Both the position numbers and the translations under genes were made by a program. A DNA stretch of 64,000 nt from Lachnospiraceae bacterium XBB2008 (lineage in GTDB: Bacteria; Bacillota; Clostridia; Lachnospirales; Lachnospiraceae), in the NCBI GenBank assembly GCA_900102235.1, contig FMVL01000010.1, positions 89,616-153,615 on the forward strand, in the 5' to 3' direction. Below the pieces are notes generated by a model that saw only the letters and a program-made list of their open reading frames with translations, did no database searches and was not told the origin of the DNA. Shown here in pieces: positions 25,131 to 33,141 of the stretch (position 1 is its first letter; each line of letters begins with the position of its first letter).

Positions 25131-25343
25131 ATGACACAGGAAGAGTTGATGAAGGAAGCGGAAGCCATCCTTGAACGAGAAAGATGGCAGGCAAGGACAT
25201 GCGGCAAGATAGAAGGGGCTTTAAGTGTCCTTTACGTTCTAGATCTTGATATGGAAAAACGTATCAATCTGTTGTCTGATGCGGTGGGGCTAAGCTATGC
25301 GACCGCGAAGGAAATGATCGAACAAGAAGAAATCAAATTGTGA
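25131..25343 (+). CDS. small protein, unknown
   Basis: 70 residues: an N-terminal acidic helix followed by KIEGALSVLYVLDLDMEKR and a helix-turn-helix-like end, LLSDAVGLSYATAKEMI. The pattern could be a DNA- or protein-binding helical bundle, but I know no family for it. TTTTTAGGAGAAAAAG lies before the ATG, a good ribosome binding site. Confidence 0.55.
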   Translation: MTQEELMKEAEAILERERWQARTCGKIEGALSVLYVLDLDMEKRINLLSDAVGLSYATAKEMIEQEEIKL

Positions 25344-25382
25344 GATGTCAGATTTTAATATAGGCATGGTAGAGGGAATAAA

Positions 25383-25721
25383 GTGGCTAAGCATATTGGG
25401 AATAAGATCGTAAGATTCACTGGGGTCACGGATTTAGACGACACCCCGCTATCTGACTGGCGTGGTGATTATCTTGGCCTGCCAGGGATGCTTTGCATAT
25501 ATGAATCAGAGCATAAGGTTCCTGGGAAAAGGCTCGTATATTTCTTTCCTCACGAACCAGATAAGGAAATGCAGAGATATATGCATACAACATTCGGAGA
25601 CTATAGTGAGTCTGACGGTATCATCACGCTTACTTCACATCATATTTATAAGTTTGAGATTGGCGATTTTTTATCTGAGGATGAGCACAAAATACTATGG
25701 CTTAATGCGTTCTTGATTTAA
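25383..25721 (+). CDS. hypothetical protein
   Basis: 112 residues starting at a GTG preceded by AGAGGGA. Predicted mixed alpha/beta, acidic, with no recognisable motif. Its position in a run of short-spaced genes on the same strand supports it as real. Confidence 0.5.
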   Translation: MAKHIGNKIVRFTGVTDLDDTPLSDWRGDYLGLPGMLCIYESEHKVPGKRLVYFFPHEPDKEMQRYMHTTFGDYSESDGIITLTSHHIYKFEIGDFLSEDEHKILWLNAFLI

Positions 25722-25752
25722 TATAGTTGAATTCAGAAGAGAAAGACACTTA

Positions 25753-26511
25753 ATGATATATCTTACAGGTGATACCCACGGCGAATTTCATCGCTTCAAT
25801 ACAACAGCTTTTCCCGAACAACGTGACATGACCAAGGATGATTATGTGATCATATGCGGTGATTTTGGCTGCATCTGGGAAGCAGAAGGGGAAAGCAAAC
25901 AGGAGAAATACTGGTTGGACTGGTTCGAAGAACGGCCGTATACACTTCTGTTTATTGATGGCAACCATGAGAACTTTGAACGGATATACTCTTATCCTGA
26001 AAAAGAGTGGAACGGCGGAAGAGTTCACGAGATCAGGCCTCATGTACTTCATCTTTGCCGAGGACAGGTGTTTGAGATAGATAGTAAGACTATATTTACC
26101 TTTGGCGGGGCAGCTTCTCATGATATCTCCGGTGGCATTTTGGAACCTGATGATCCGGAGTTCAGGAAAAAGAAAAAATTGCTGGACCGGGACTGGATAT
26201 CCTATAGGATCAACCATATCTCATGGTGGAAACAGGAAATGGCAAGCGGAGAGGAAATGGAAGAAGGGCTTGTTAATCTTGCTCGCTTCGATAATAGTGT
26301 TGATTTCATTGTCACACATTGCTGCTCGTCAAGCACACAGGACTACATAGGTGGAAAGGGATTATATGCCCATGACCGTATGACCGACTATTTTGAGAGG
26401 ATCAAAAATACTGTGATGTACACGAAGTGGTTCTTCGGGCATTACCATATGAATAAGAACGTAAATGATAAAGAAATCCTGATCTACGAGCAGTTGATAA
26501 GGATGAGTTAA
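25753..26511 (+). CDS. calcineurin-like metallophosphoesterase
   Basis: 252 residues with GDTHGE (6-11), GDFGCIW, GNHENFE, and GHYHMN at the C-terminal end. It differs from the phosphoesterase at 24366 in layout: the insert between GNHE and the His motifs carries HEIRPHVLHLCRG and FGGAASHD. This subgroup is common in Firmicute accessory regions and phages; the substrate is unknown. No signal peptide is present. Confidence 0.88.
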   Translation: MIYLTGDTHGEFHRFNTTAFPEQRDMTKDDYVIICGDFGCIWEAEGESKQEKYWLDWFEERPYTLLFIDGNHENFERIYSYPEKEWNGGRVHEIRPHVLHLCRGQVFEIDSKTIFTFGGAASHDISGGILEPDDPEFRKKKKLLDRDWISYRINHISWWKQEMASGEEMEEGLVNLARFDNSVDFIVTHCCSSSTQDYIGGKGLYAHDRMTDYFERIKNTVMYTKWFFGHYHMNKNVNDKEILIYEQLIRMS

Positions 26512-26551
26512 AAAGACATATGAATATTTAGGAGTAATAGGAGGATTTGAC

Positions 26552-27190
26552 ATGGGAAAGATTGAAGTAAGAGGATTTGCCTCAAGAACTGTAAAATGTG
26601 ATGTTATGAAGCTCGAACTTGATTTCCACGCAAAGGAGGATACGGCTACCGAAGCATCCGTGAAGGTGATGCATACCTGTGAAGAATTCCTGAAGATTCT
26701 GAAAAACGCCGGACTTGATATATCAAAGATCTCGATCATGAAGGATTCTGTTGTACGCTCAACTGACTATAGGAATAACGGTGAATATGACCATTACCAA
26801 GCCGATCGAGTCCTTGAGATTAATTCTGAATATGATATGAAGATGATCAATACCATCCGCTCAATCATCGATCATAGTCAGGCACCGGTGAATTTCCATG
26901 CCGATTTTAGGATTTCCGATCGTGACAAGATCTCACAGGAGCTACTTACGGAAGCACTCAAGGACGCCAAAAAGCAGGCGGAGATGATGGCCGAGGCGAT
27001 AGATCTTAAGGTTGTCGGCTTGGTTTCTGCAGACAAGAACCCGGCCAAGTCATCATCTGGTGACCTTTGGGAGGTTTTATGTGCAGAATTGCATTGCGAA
27101 CAAGTTGAAAGATATGAGTATTCTGATGAATTGTCAGCCACCAGTGAGGAGTTGTCAGAGACTATATATACCACCTGGGAGATCGCATAA
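26552..27190 (+). CDS. SIMPL-domain protein (DUF541)
   Basis: 212 residues covering one SIMPL domain: opening IEVRGFASRTVKCDVMKL, central KISIMKDSVVRSTDYRN and late ALKDAKKQAEMMAEAIDLK. Most members are periplasmic or exported; this one has no signal peptide, so it is predicted to be cytosolic. Function of the family is poorly known. AGGAGGATTTGAC precedes the start, and the next gene begins three bases after its stop. Confidence 0.8.
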   Translation: MGKIEVRGFASRTVKCDVMKLELDFHAKEDTATEASVKVMHTCEEFLKILKNAGLDISKISIMKDSVVRSTDYRNNGEYDHYQADRVLEINSEYDMKMINTIRSIIDHSQAPVNFHADFRISDRDKISQELLTEALKDAKKQAEMMAEAIDLKVVGLVSADKNPAKSSSGDLWEVLCAELHCEQVERYEYSDELSATSEELSETIYTTWEIA

Positions 27191-27192
27191 TA

Positions 27193-27759
27193 ATGAACTT
27201 ATATATATCTGACCTGCATTTTGGTCATAATAATGTAATACGTTTTGACCAGCGTCCGTTCAATGACGTAGAAGAGATGGATAATTGCCTGATCCAACTC
27301 TGGAATTCACGCGTGGCGCCCGATGATGATGTGTACATCGTCGGGGATTTTGCGTATAAGAATAAAAAAGACGAAGAATGGTATCTGCAGAAATTACGCG
27401 GACACAAGCATCTGATCATCGGAAATCACGATGGGAGACTCCTTCAGAACGACTGGGCTATGTCATATTTTGAAACTGTTGATAAGATGATGAACGTCAC
27501 TGATGGAGAGAATCAGATAGTTCTATGTCATTATCCTATGATTGAATGGTATAAGAGCAGGCATGGGACTTGGCTCATATACGGGCATATCCATAACCGC
27601 AGGGAGGAAACGTATCTGTACATGAGAACGCTTGATCATGCGCTTAATGCCGCTGCAGCGATCAACAACTATACTCCGGTGTCTTTTAAGGAATTGATCA
27701 GGAATAATGAGGTATTTAAAAACTCCTCTGATGCAAGTAAAGAGAGAATGGAGGGTTAA
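27193..27759 (+). CDS. calcineurin-like metallophosphoesterase, short type
   Basis: 188 residues with SDLHFGH (5-11), GDFAY, GNHDG, CHYPMIEW and GHIHNR. The opening HFGHNNVIRFDQRPF is characteristic of a small phosphoesterase group often carried by phages and genomic islands. It follows the SIMPL gene with three bases between them and is followed after seven bases by the next gene, so the three are translated together. Confidence 0.88.
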   Translation: MNLYISDLHFGHNNVIRFDQRPFNDVEEMDNCLIQLWNSRVAPDDDVYIVGDFAYKNKKDEEWYLQKLRGHKHLIIGNHDGRLLQNDWAMSYFETVDKMMNVTDGENQIVLCHYPMIEWYKSRHGTWLIYGHIHNRREETYLYMRTLDHALNAAAAINNYTPVSFKELIRNNEVFKNSSDASKERMEG

Positions 27760-27765
27760 CATGAA

Positions 27766-28362
27766 ATGACATATGAAAGATTTCTTGAACACATAAAGGA
27801 TGACGATTATATCTTGATAAAACTGACAGATACGTATCCTTTTTTTGTGGAGAAGGTGTTTGTAAAAGATGGGTCGGCCAGGACAGAGAACAACTATCAC
27901 ATAGCTGATGGGATGTTCTCACAGTATATAAACTATGAGATGCCTGATAATGGAATTTCAGCCGAGATATCCGGACCGATTAAATTTGAAATATGCGGGA
28001 ATTATGACTGTCCGGTATATGTGATGAATACTTCCGAATCAATCATTGAGATACGTGTCAGTATTCTATACAACTTTTCATCGACTTGCACCTGGCCGAT
28101 TGAAGCCGGGGAGGTGGCCGCAATATATCCAGAGCATATGGCCAGAACCTCTGATGAAATCTATTATGAAGACATGCTTTATAAAAAGCATGGTCCCATA
28201 TGGAAGGATAAATTGGACGTTAATACCGGAAAATGGATGACGGGGATTGACGTTATAGACAATGACAGGGCTCTGTCTATCCTTGATGAAGAAGCAAAAC
28301 GAGAATACACATCCTTATACATTTTTGACGATGATGGTTGTACTTCAATTGTATTGGAATAG
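27766..28362 (+). CDS. hypothetical protein
   Basis: 198 residues, acidic, no membrane segments. A central Cys-containing beta-rich portion (CGNYDCPVYV) is followed by a C-terminal alpha/beta part. GGAGGG is ten bases before the ATG. No family recognised. It ends the phosphoesterase operon, as a structured terminator follows. Confidence 0.6.
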   Translation: MTYERFLEHIKDDDYILIKLTDTYPFFVEKVFVKDGSARTENNYHIADGMFSQYINYEMPDNGISAEISGPIKFEICGNYDCPVYVMNTSESIIEIRVSILYNFSSTCTWPIEAGEVAAIYPEHMARTSDEIYYEDMLYKKHGPIWKDKLDVNTGKWMTGIDVIDNDRALSILDEEAKREYTSLYIFDDDGCTSIVLE

Positions 28363-28388
28363 AGAATGAAGAATAAAAAAACATTTTT

Positions 28389-28440
28389 AAAAGGGAGCAA
28401 CGCAAAAGCGTCAACCTTACAAAGGTTAGCTCTTTTTTTA
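28389..28440 (+). terminator. three-way-junction terminator
   Basis: An outer stem GAGC (28395-28398) with GCTC (28429-28432), extended by A-rich and T-rich flanks, encloses two hairpins: ACGC/GCGT with an AAAA loop and AACCTT/AAGGTT with an ACA loop. Seven Ts follow. This is an unusual shape for an intrinsic terminator and could be the 3' end of a small RNA. Confidence 0.6.
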
Positions 28441-28535
28441 CTTGTTAACCATAGAGATGCTCCTTTGTGTTTTGCATGGATGGGGCTTGATTCACATCTA
28501 TCAACATAGAATGCGACAGGTAAACCATCGGTTCA

Positions 28536-28562
28536 TTGATTACGATTATCCTTGGTTATAAT
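28536..28562 (+). promoter_or_regulatory. probable promoter
   Basis: TTGATT (28536-28541) and TATAAT (28557-28562) are 15 bases apart, a short spacing but with a perfect -10 box. It lies 37 bases before the start at 28599. Confidence 0.5.
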
Positions 28563-28598
28563 CTTATTTTATTAAAAACGATATTAGGAGGGCGAAAC

Positions 28599-29510
28599 AT
28601 GGGCGGGATTAGCTTAAGACCACCGATGTCGGAAGACGAAGCGGCGTTTATCAATGAATACATCCCATCGAGGGAGATAAGAGAGTGGCTACTTATCGGC
28701 AATATACCGGTTCAGGATCGTAATAAAGCAACCTTGGTTTGGGTAAGTGATAAGACGTTTGCCGATAAGCATAAAGCACTTACAAAGATAGCTAACAACA
28801 CAAACATGCCGTATTTAGCCGCGATGATCCACGAAAGAATCGAATATGATGAAAGGGCAATAGAGCGGCTTAAGGATTCCGGCGGCGGGTTCGTATATAT
28901 GCTCAGGATGGAAGATGATCAGGCGCACAGTGGATTCTATGCTTCATACGATTTGGCATATAAGGTGGGAATCAGGTCCAAAGCTTCCTATAAGATATTA
29001 AAGCATCAGGTTTTAGATAAAGTGGAAGGGTTTATCCCCTGCAGAAAGATAACCGGGCAGGATAAAACCGATGAAGATTGCATGTTATATAAGGAATGGC
29101 ACTCGGCATGGGACTGCATATCGAGGGCGTCTTTCGATTCTGAGGGGCAGATAATAGACTATGAATCAAGTGAACTTACGCGAGAAGAGGCAGCTAAAGT
29201 AGATCCCATCAGAAGGGGCCGGTTTGAAGGAAGCATGGTCATGCTCCCTAATCCGTTTGATAAGGGCGATAGGGTAAGAGATATCAGAACACCTGAACCA
29301 AGGTATGGGAAGGTGTTGAACGAGCATGATAAATGGGCGAAACAGACAATCGCCATATCTTACGGTATAAACCTTGCTCCGGGGAAGTATAGTGACAACT
29401 TCGTAGAAGTAGAGTACGAAGATACAGGGAGGGTGATACCAGTCAGTTTGATATATCTTGAAAAGGCTGATAGAGATACCTACAGCCTGTGGACTCCGTT
29501 GAATGGATGA
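28599..29510 (+). CDS. hypothetical protein
   Basis: 303 residues, soluble, mixed charge. Starts after AGGAGGGCGAAAC; an upstream in-frame start at 28536 would be inside the promoter. The first half is helical and charged; the C-terminal 90 residues (KGDRVRDIRTPEPRYGKVL...) look like an SH3-like or KOW-like small beta-barrel. Not a family I know. It is monocistronic between its own promoter and the divergent gene pair below. Confidence 0.6.
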   Translation: MGGISLRPPMSEDEAAFINEYIPSREIREWLLIGNIPVQDRNKATLVWVSDKTFADKHKALTKIANNTNMPYLAAMIHERIEYDERAIERLKDSGGGFVYMLRMEDDQAHSGFYASYDLAYKVGIRSKASYKILKHQVLDKVEGFIPCRKITGQDKTDEDCMLYKEWHSAWDCISRASFDSEGQIIDYESSELTREEAAKVDPIRRGRFEGSMVMLPNPFDKGDRVRDIRTPEPRYGKVLNEHDKWAKQTIAISYGINLAPGKYSDNFVEVEYEDTGRVIPVSLIYLEKADRDTYSLWTPLNG

Positions 29511-29547
29511 TAAATGATTGAGATGGAAGCCTTTACCGGCAACCATC

Positions 29548-29757
29548 TCATTTTTTTTGGGCCTTGTCACGCTCCATGGCCTCTTCTATTGCCCGTTGAA
29601 CAAATCTGTTGACACTTTCGCCCATGAAGTCAGCATGCTTTTGGATTTCTTCACGGCGTTCTGCGGAAACCCTAAACTTAATCTCTACGAACTTTGAGTT
29701 GTATTTTGCATTTGCGCGTTTCTTCGCTTCGCTCATTCCACCCTTTTTTTCTTCCAC
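29548..29757 (-). CDS. ribbon-helix-helix (Arc/CopG-like) DNA-binding protein
   Basis: 69 residues: a basic N-terminus, then FVEIKFRVSAERREEIQKHAD, a beta strand followed by helix 1, and FMGESVNRFVQRAIEEAM as helix 2. This is the Arc-type fold found in antitoxins and plasmid regulators. Start is a GTG at 29757 with GAGGT eight bases upstream; an ATG at 29736 is possible. It is divergent from the XRE regulator at 29867, and both starts face the operator region at 29791-29846. No toxin gene adjoins it. Confidence 0.75.
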   Translation of the reverse strand: MEEKKGGMSEAKKRANAKYNSKFVEIKFRVSAERREEIQKHADFMGESVNRFVQRAIEEAMERDKAQKK

Positions 29758-29790
29758 AATTCAATACCTCAAAAAAATTTTATAAATCAC

Positions 29791-29819
29791 TTGACATACA
29801 TGCGACCATGTAATATTAT
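29791..29819 (+). promoter_or_regulatory. promoter of the XRE regulator with an operator inside the spacer
   Basis: TTGACA (29791-29796) and TATTAT (29814-29819) are 17 bases apart. The palindrome TACATG-CGAC-CATGTA fills 29797-29812, so a bound protein would block RNA polymerase. Confidence 0.75.
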
Positions 29820-29830
29820 ATCAATAAAGA

Positions 29831-29846
29831 TACATGCGACCGTGTA
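29831..29846 (+). promoter_or_regulatory. second operator copy downstream of the start point
   Basis: TACATGCGACCGTGTA differs from the upstream site by one base and lies 34 bases further on, about three helical turns, just before the ribosome binding site. Confidence 0.65.
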
Positions 29847-29866
29847 CACAAGAAGGAGAACTATCT

Positions 29867-30568
29867 ATGATACATTCAAAACTTGCAGGATCAAAAATCA
29901 AATATCAGCGAGAAAAGCTCGGTTTATCGCAGGCAGAGTTTGGCATACAGTTCGCAAAGTTTAATGGTCATCCCAAAGCTTATGCTGCGATGACTATAAG
30001 CACATGGGAAACCGGACGCAAGGTTCCTCCAGCTGAAACCATGATGGAGTTATCCAAGTTCTTCAACGTATCGATGGACTATCTGTATGGACTATCGTCC
30101 GATGATCAGACCTACGAAACAACAAAGTCCAGTCATACAACTATGGAGATTCCATACGAGAAGCTTGATGAATACGATGGAGAGCCGATATACGTAGTCT
30201 CGGAGCGCGGCATGATCGGGAATCAGTGGGGCATTATGGATGTTGCCACTCGGTCGATCCAGCTGAGGAATAACACACGCCTGCCAGTCTCAAAGAGTCC
30301 TGATGTAAAGTATTATATCACGGTTCCGGCAAATGATATAACGCTTAGGCATCTGCTAAAGTATGCGGTCTCGATGAAGGATATAATGTCGGGCCTAAGG
30401 ACCAAAGTATATGTAAAGAGCCTGTCGCAGGATCCTGCGCTCAGAGGGGCCATAGAAGGCTGGTATAACGTCGATCTTGAGCACAATATGCTCATCAACA
30501 GCATGGGGCGGACATTGAGCTTGGACGGATTATCTGTGACGTATAATGCCTTTTCTGTGCAGCAATAA
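29867..30568 (+). CDS. XRE-family transcriptional regulator with C-terminal peptidase-S24-like or ligand domain
   Basis: 233 residues. The N-terminal HTH is at about residues 10-66: IKYQREKLGLSQAEFG...AMTISTWETGRKVPPAETMMELSKFF. The C-terminal 150 residues have no catalytic Ser-Lys pair that I can see, so this is not clearly a LexA-type repressor. Start after AAGGAGAACTATCT. The two palindromes at its promoter indicate autorepression. It heads a set of three XRE proteins within 2.2 kb. Confidence 0.8.
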   Translation: MIHSKLAGSKIKYQREKLGLSQAEFGIQFAKFNGHPKAYAAMTISTWETGRKVPPAETMMELSKFFNVSMDYLYGLSSDDQTYETTKSSHTTMEIPYEKLDEYDGEPIYVVSERGMIGNQWGIMDVATRSIQLRNNTRLPVSKSPDVKYYITVPANDITLRHLLKYAVSMKDIMSGLRTKVYVKSLSQDPALRGAIEGWYNVDLEHNMLINSMGRTLSLDGLSVTYNAFSVQQ

Positions 30569-30648
30569 TGGAGGGTACTGAATCGCTTTTAAAGATCGCT
30601 GACACAATCCGGAACACTCTTCCCAATTGAACGAAAGGAGTCATGAGT

Positions 30649-31062
30649 ATGGATGATTTTAAATTTGCAGAGAGCCTTAAGAATATCAGAATAGACCTCG
30701 GTTTGTCCCAGCAGAATCTGGCAGATATGGCAGGAGTTACGACTTGCACAATATCAAATTACGAGTCCGGTAAAACTATACCGCAGTCACTCTTAACAGT
30801 TCAGCGTCTCGCAGATTCTTTAGGGGTAACGCCCCAAGAATTATTCTTTTCTAATGATTCTATTAAGGATATTAAGGAGTTACGGTTAATAGATCGAATA
30901 TTGAACGCATATAACCCCTCTGAAGCTGCTATGACTATCGCAAACGAATTAAAAGATTGTTTAGCGTCGACCGAGCTCCCGGAAGGAGACAAACACCTGT
31001 TGGCGTCAATGACACTTAAAGCGGTAATGGTGTTCTATTCCGGCAAAGAAAGATGTGGCTGA
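30649..31062 (+). CDS. XRE-family transcriptional regulator
   Basis: 137 residues: HTH at residues 8-62 (LKNIRIDLGLSQQNLADMAG...TISNYESGKTIP) and a short helical C-terminal region. AAAGGAG lies eight bases before this ATG; an ATG at 30643 in frame is too close to it. No operator is obvious directly upstream, so it may be transcribed with the preceding regulator, 80 bases away. Confidence 0.8.
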   Translation: MDDFKFAESLKNIRIDLGLSQQNLADMAGVTTCTISNYESGKTIPQSLLTVQRLADSLGVTPQELFFSNDSIKDIKELRLIDRILNAYNPSEAAMTIANELKDCLASTELPEGDKHLLASMTLKAVMVFYSGKERCG

Positions 31063-31232
31063 TGTGGCAAATATCAACATTATCCTGTATAGTAAACTAG
31101 CGGTTTATTGATTCTGCAGAACCATAAGCGTAGAATAATCATTATGAAGTGGCTATCACAAAAAGGACGAATAAGTAGATACTCATCTCCCAAGGCCCTT
31201 CAGGATCACAGAATTAAACATATAGATATAAA

Positions 31233-31266
31233 CATCCAGTTACTTGTTAGCTGGATGCTTTTTTGT
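31233..31266 (+). terminator. terminator or attenuator between two regulator genes
   Basis: CATCCAG (31233-31239) pairs with CTGGATG (31251-31257), followed by CTTTTTT. It lies 36 bases before the gene at 31303, so it may either end the upstream transcript or attenuate the downstream one. The stretch 31063-31232 shows no gene. Confidence 0.65.
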
Positions 31267-31302
31267 TTCAGCAAATCATCATTCAAAAAAGGAGTATAAG
31301 CT

Positions 31303-31818
31303 ATGAAAAAAGGAACATGTAAGATGGGATGGTATGTCCGCAATGTGGTAACCGGGCACGAAGGCTTCGTAATCGGAAAGCTTTACTGGATGTATGGATG
31401 CGAATTAATCTTATTGATGCCGACAGAGGAGCCTAAGACGATCTTCGATCTTCAAGGTGATCGAGAAAAGGTTTCCGAGGAATTTCTCGAGAAGATAGAG
31501 GATAAGGACAATACCCGATTTGAAAAGGAGTTTGTACGTCCTGATCTTGATAAGTATTTTGGGATGATTTGCCGTGATAAGGTGACCGGATTTGAGGGTG
31601 TTGCAATAGGCTGTGCGACAAGCATGCATGGTACAGACCAGTATGCTCTACAGCCGTTAGTGCGTAAAAAGAATAAGATTGATGGGCCTCATGAGTGGAT
31701 AGATGTAGGCCGCCTTGAAGTAATAGATCGTCAGGTTGCCGTTGAGGAAGTAAAGAGCGATCGCCCGGGAGGCTGTGAACTGAATCTGACGGGAAGCCTT
31801 CTTTCGGCGCTTTGTTGA
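31303..31818 (+). CDS. hypothetical protein with a tandem duplicated domain
   Basis: 171 residues. Two copies of one small domain are visible: VRNVVTGHEGFVIGKLYWMYG at about 10-30 and CRDKVTGFEGVAIGCATSMHG near 90-110, each followed by a similar strand. The VTGFEG-type domain is common in phage proteins of unknown function. Its C-terminal 30 residues are unique. AAAAAAGGAGTATAAGCT precedes the start. Confidence 0.6.
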   Translation: MKKGTCKMGWYVRNVVTGHEGFVIGKLYWMYGCELILLMPTEEPKTIFDLQGDREKVSEEFLEKIEDKDNTRFEKEFVRPDLDKYFGMICRDKVTGFEGVAIGCATSMHGTDQYALQPLVRKKNKIDGPHEWIDVGRLEVIDRQVAVEEVKSDRPGGCELNLTGSLLSALC

Positions 31819-31830
31819 TCTGGAGCTGAT

Positions 31831-32040
31831 ATGCCGGTAGATCTTATCAGGACCGGGAAAAACATCGAGAAGATCATACACGAACGAGGGTTTAACAGTG
31901 CAGATGTAGCGCAGAAGCTGGGAGTCAGTCCGCAATGCGTCTATAAGTGGCGACGTGGCACATGTCTACCGGATATAGACCACCTCCTTGATCTTGCAGA
32001 ATTACTCGATGTTTCACTTGAAGATCTGTTGGTTAAGTGA
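31831..32040 (+). CDS. small XRE-family regulator
   Basis: 69 residues, almost entirely a helix-turn-helix domain: TGKNIEKIIHERGFNSADVAQKLGVSP...VYKWRRGTCLPDIDHL. Such stand-alone domains are typical of mobile elements. Its TGA overlaps the ATG of the next gene as TGATG, coupling translation to an HD-domain hydrolase. Confidence 0.8.
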   Translation: MPVDLIRTGKNIEKIIHERGFNSADVAQKLGVSPQCVYKWRRGTCLPDIDHLLDLAELLDVSLEDLLVK

Positions 32041-32465
32041 TGAAGATGTTTTTCAACTTCAATCAATATAAGCGGACAAGCGCTATTGCGCATCTGTACG
32101 GAGTTTCATTGGCAGCAACCATGATCGCGAAGAAAAGGGGACTGGATCCGGAGCTTGCTTCTATGGCAGCTATGCTCCATGACCTTCATGCCTATAAAAC
32201 CGGATCATATGATGATCACACGCACAAAGGAGCTGAACTTGCTCGGAGAATACTTGGTAAACTTGAGTTAACCGATGAAACCGAGACAGATATGATCTGT
32301 TCAGCAATATATCATCATGATGACAAGCTTGTGACGGATGATCCTATGGATGAGGTGTTAAAGGATGCTGACGTCATCCATCATTGTATGAGTGATGTTT
32401 CCAAAGATATAAAAGAGAAGGAACAAGAACGTTATTATAAGCTGTGTCAGGAATTTGGGATGTAA
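32040..32465 (+). CDS. HD-domain hydrolase
   Basis: 141 residues: H18 in the first helix, the HD pair at 47-48 in MLHDLHAY, then HTHKGAELA and YHHDDK. This set is the metal-binding core of HD phosphohydrolases (HDIG/YedJ-like), which cleave nucleotides or cyclic nucleotides. Translated together with the small XRE regulator. The substrate cannot be read from the sequence. Confidence 0.8.
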   Translation: MKMFFNFNQYKRTSAIAHLYGVSLAATMIAKKRGLDPELASMAAMLHDLHAYKTGSYDDHTHKGAELARRILGKLELTDETETDMICSAIYHHDDKLVTDDPMDEVLKDADVIHHCMSDVSKDIKEKEQERYYKLCQEFGM

Positions 32466-32536
32466 TGTGAAACCGTCGCTGACGGGCTGAGATTAAGGAA
32501 ACTGCAGGATTCTTATAGATGATACGTGACAAACAG

Positions 32537-32566
32537 GCATCTACCCAATGGTAGGTGCTTTTTTTT
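32537..32566 (+). terminator. rho-independent terminator
   Basis: GCATCTACC, loop CAAT, GGTAGGTGC (one G-T pair) and eight Ts. It ends the XRE-HD unit. Confidence 0.85.
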
Positions 32567-32995
32567 GCGCCTGATCGGTGTTTTTATGCGTATTTTGAAA
32601 AAATTTGCAATTTTTTTGATTTTTTTATCCCAATCTGAAAAAAATCTACCATTTTATTATCAGAACAGCATGATTGAATGCTGCATATATGCGATAAACC
32701 CTGTAAATATGCGGTAATCATCAGATGGATTTAAGCTGAAACTGAGGAATCGACGATTGGGAGTAAAATTCACATGAACAACATCCATTAGTAATCAACC
32801 TAAGTCAGAAATCCCTGAAAACTGCATATAATGGGCAAAAGTCAAAAAATTAAAAATCCTGGAGTGCCGATTTTTGTGTGATATATATAAGGACGAAGGA
32901 GGTAAAAGATATGGATTCAAGCTGAACATTTATACACCTGACACCTGCAAAATCCTGCACCAAAAAGTTTCGGCTAAAAGCCAGAAAGGAGTCCT
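32567..32995 (+). other. AT-rich non-coding stretch with a four-codon minimal frame
   Basis: Notable pieces are a hairpin CAGCAT/ATGCTG (32667-32682), near-direct repeats ATATGCGATAA and ATATGCGGTAA about 20 bases apart near 32686-32715, and a near-consensus GAAGGAGGTAAAAGAT before the mini-frame ATG-GAT-TCA-AGC-TGA at 32911. The mini-frame could be a leader peptide for the small gene at 32996 or the head of a decayed gene. Confidence 0.4.
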
Positions 32996-33127
32996 ATGGA
33001 ACAAAAAGATTTTTTGTCAGCACAGCAAATTGATGAAAGGAAGAGATCTGACATGAAAAACGACATACCTACAACTGAATATGGAACAAGCAATTCTGCT
33101 GCCATGAATAAGTCCAACAGAGACTGA
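32996..33127 (+). CDS. 43-residue small protein
   Basis: ATG after AAAGGAGTCCT; the product is polar and unstructured-looking (MEQKDFLSAQQIDERK...). The TGA overlaps an ATG that opens the frame of the next gene, whose ribosome binding site begins right there. The good signals, not the composition, support it. No family known. Confidence 0.5.
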   Translation: MEQKDFLSAQQIDERKRSDMKNDIPTTEYGTSNSAAMNKSNRD

Positions 33128-33141
33128 TGGGAGGTTATAAA

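Noticed and set aside
31108-31299. A 63-residue plus-strand frame between regulators
   Set aside because: It runs through a terminator hairpin and T-run and has no ribosome binding site.
32874-33056. A 60-residue plus-strand frame
   Set aside because: It overlaps the ribosome binding sites of the mini-frame and of the 43-residue gene, and reads as random sequence.
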